Source of the DNA: an uncultured Bacteroidota bacterium
Lineage (GTDB): Bacteria; Bacteroidota; Bacteroidia; Chitinophagales; Chitinophagaceae
NCBI GenBank assembly: GCA_903847655.1
Contig: CAINEG010000202.1
Location: 1 to 7,074, forward strand
Reading direction: 5' to 3'
DNA: 7,074 nucleotides
Part shown: positions 6,566 to 7,074 of the stretch, in pieces
How the letters are laid out: each line of letters begins with the position of its first letter
Numbering within the stretch: the first letter of the stretch is position 1
The notes under the pieces: generated by a model
Told to the model about the DNA's origin: nothing
What the model saw: only the letters and a program-made list of their open reading frames with translations
Databases searched by the model: none
Position numbers and translations under genes: made by a program

Positions 6566-7074
6566 TTAAAAACGTTTCTTAAAATTGCGGTTGTTGTTAT
6601 TACGTCCGCCACCGCCACCACCAGGTCCACCAGGTCCACGTCCACCGCCACCGCGGTTATTGTTGTTGCGGTTGTTTTGCCAACGACCACCTGCAGGACG
6701 GTATTCGTCTCTTTCAAAATTCTGATTGCGGTGTTTGATATAAGGGGTGTTGCTAAATTCAAGTTCACCACCAGTGATGGCATTTAACTCTCCTCTAATG
6801 GTATCATCTTGTACCAATTCTTTATGCCAGTTGCTATAAGCCAATTTCATATAATGTGCAATGGCATGCGCAAAACCTGCTTTCTTCTCTTGGTCCTGTT
6901 CCGCCATGGCTTTATCAATGACTAATTCTAGGTTTTTACCTAAATGGGCATATTTAATTTTGCGCTTAGGATAAAGAATAGGATCAGGCTTCTGCTTGTA
7001 AGTTTCTTTGGTAGGAATGGGATAAGGACTATCAACATCCAATTGAAAATTACTCATAAAAAACAGGTGGTCCC
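6566..7074 (-). CDS. DUF4290 protein, N-terminus outside the window, with Gly/Asn/Arg-rich C-terminal tail
   Basis: The C-terminal portion of a DUF4290 protein, a Bacteroidota family of unknown function often encoded just upstream of murA. The frame stays open through the right edge: before the first ATG (7055-7057) it reads D-H-L-F-F. Other members, as I recall them, have WDHLAIMSDFKLDIDYPY at an internal position, so this methionine is internal and roughly the first third to half of the protein is missing. Visible conserved parts, numbered from that Met, are NFQLDVDSPYPIP (3-15), then PDPILYPKRKIKYAHLGKNL (24-43), then a helical segment with IAHYMKLAYSNWHKE (66-80). Residues 119-163 form a low-complexity tail of Gly, Asn and Arg, with RGGGGRG (135-141), G146-G151 and two NNNN runs, ending FKKRF. 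Such tails are usually disordered and often bind RNA; that role is an inference here. It is probably co-transcribed with murA, at least in part. Confidence 0.85.
   Translation of the reverse strand, partial: DHLFFMSNFQLDVDSPYPIPTKETYKQKPDPILYPKRKIKYAHLGKNLELVIDKAMAEQDQEKKAGFAHAIAHYMKLAYSNWHKELVQDDTIRGELNAITGGELEFSNTPYIKHRNQNFERDEYRPAGGRWQNNRNNNNRGGGGRGPGGPGGGGGGRNNNNRNFKKRF

Noticed and set aside
6600..6680. GC-rich CCACCG/CCACCA-like repeats considered as a CRISPR or tandem repeat array
   Set aside because: The pattern is explained by codons for runs of Gly, Asn and Arg in the DUF4290 tail; there are no regular spacers.
6496..6783. A 95-codon minus-strand reading frame overlapping the DUF4290 gene
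   Set aside because: It is a shifted reading of the Gly/Asn/Arg repeat region and gives a Val/Ala/Thr-rich sequence with no family motif, while the overlapping frame has clear DUF4290 homology.

Overview
The window looks like ordinary chromosomal DNA from a member of the Bacteroidota, probably a Chitinophagaceae-like bacterium; the family level is an inference. It is AT-rich with long A/T intergenic stretches, and most starts have no strong Shine-Dalgarno sequence. It also carries group markers: a DUF4290 gene directly upstream of murA, and a MurA with the PGGDKIGRR active-site loop. There are no insertion sequences, CRISPR arrays, tRNAs, rRNAs, phage genes or other signs of an accessory island.

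Layout: (1) 1-298, + strand, the C-terminal end of lysyl-tRNA synthetase, cut by the left edge. (2) 299-399, a convergent junction with two hairpins. (3) 384-3316, a minus-strand cluster transcribed in the order gmk (guanylate kinase), an HSDL2-like short-chain dehydrogenase, and an exported M20-family amidohydrolase related to AbgB. (4) 3317-3459, a divergent intergenic region. (5) 3460-4995, + strand, an exported S10 serine carboxypeptidase-like protein. (6) 4987-5122, a convergent junction with three successive hairpins, the last a textbook bidirectional terminator. (7) 5145-7074, minus strand, a DUF4290 protein followed by murA, separated by a 116-base spacer with a hairpin. The DUF4290 gene runs off the right edge and ends in a Gly/Asn/Arg-rich tail.

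How the genes work together: they do not form one pathway. lysS, gmk and murA are housekeeping genes for translation, nucleotide metabolism and peptidoglycan synthesis. The amidohydrolase and the S10 peptidase both carry signal peptides and could both act on peptide or amide substrates outside the cytoplasm, but they lie in separate transcription units and a joint role is a guess. The SDR has no clear substrate.

I found no convincing undescribed system. The points most worth a second look are the Cys-to-Asp replacement in MurA (expected fosfomycin insensitivity), the RGG-like tail on the DUF4290 protein and the fact that its apparent start is internal, and the long hairpins that contain the stop codons of two genes.
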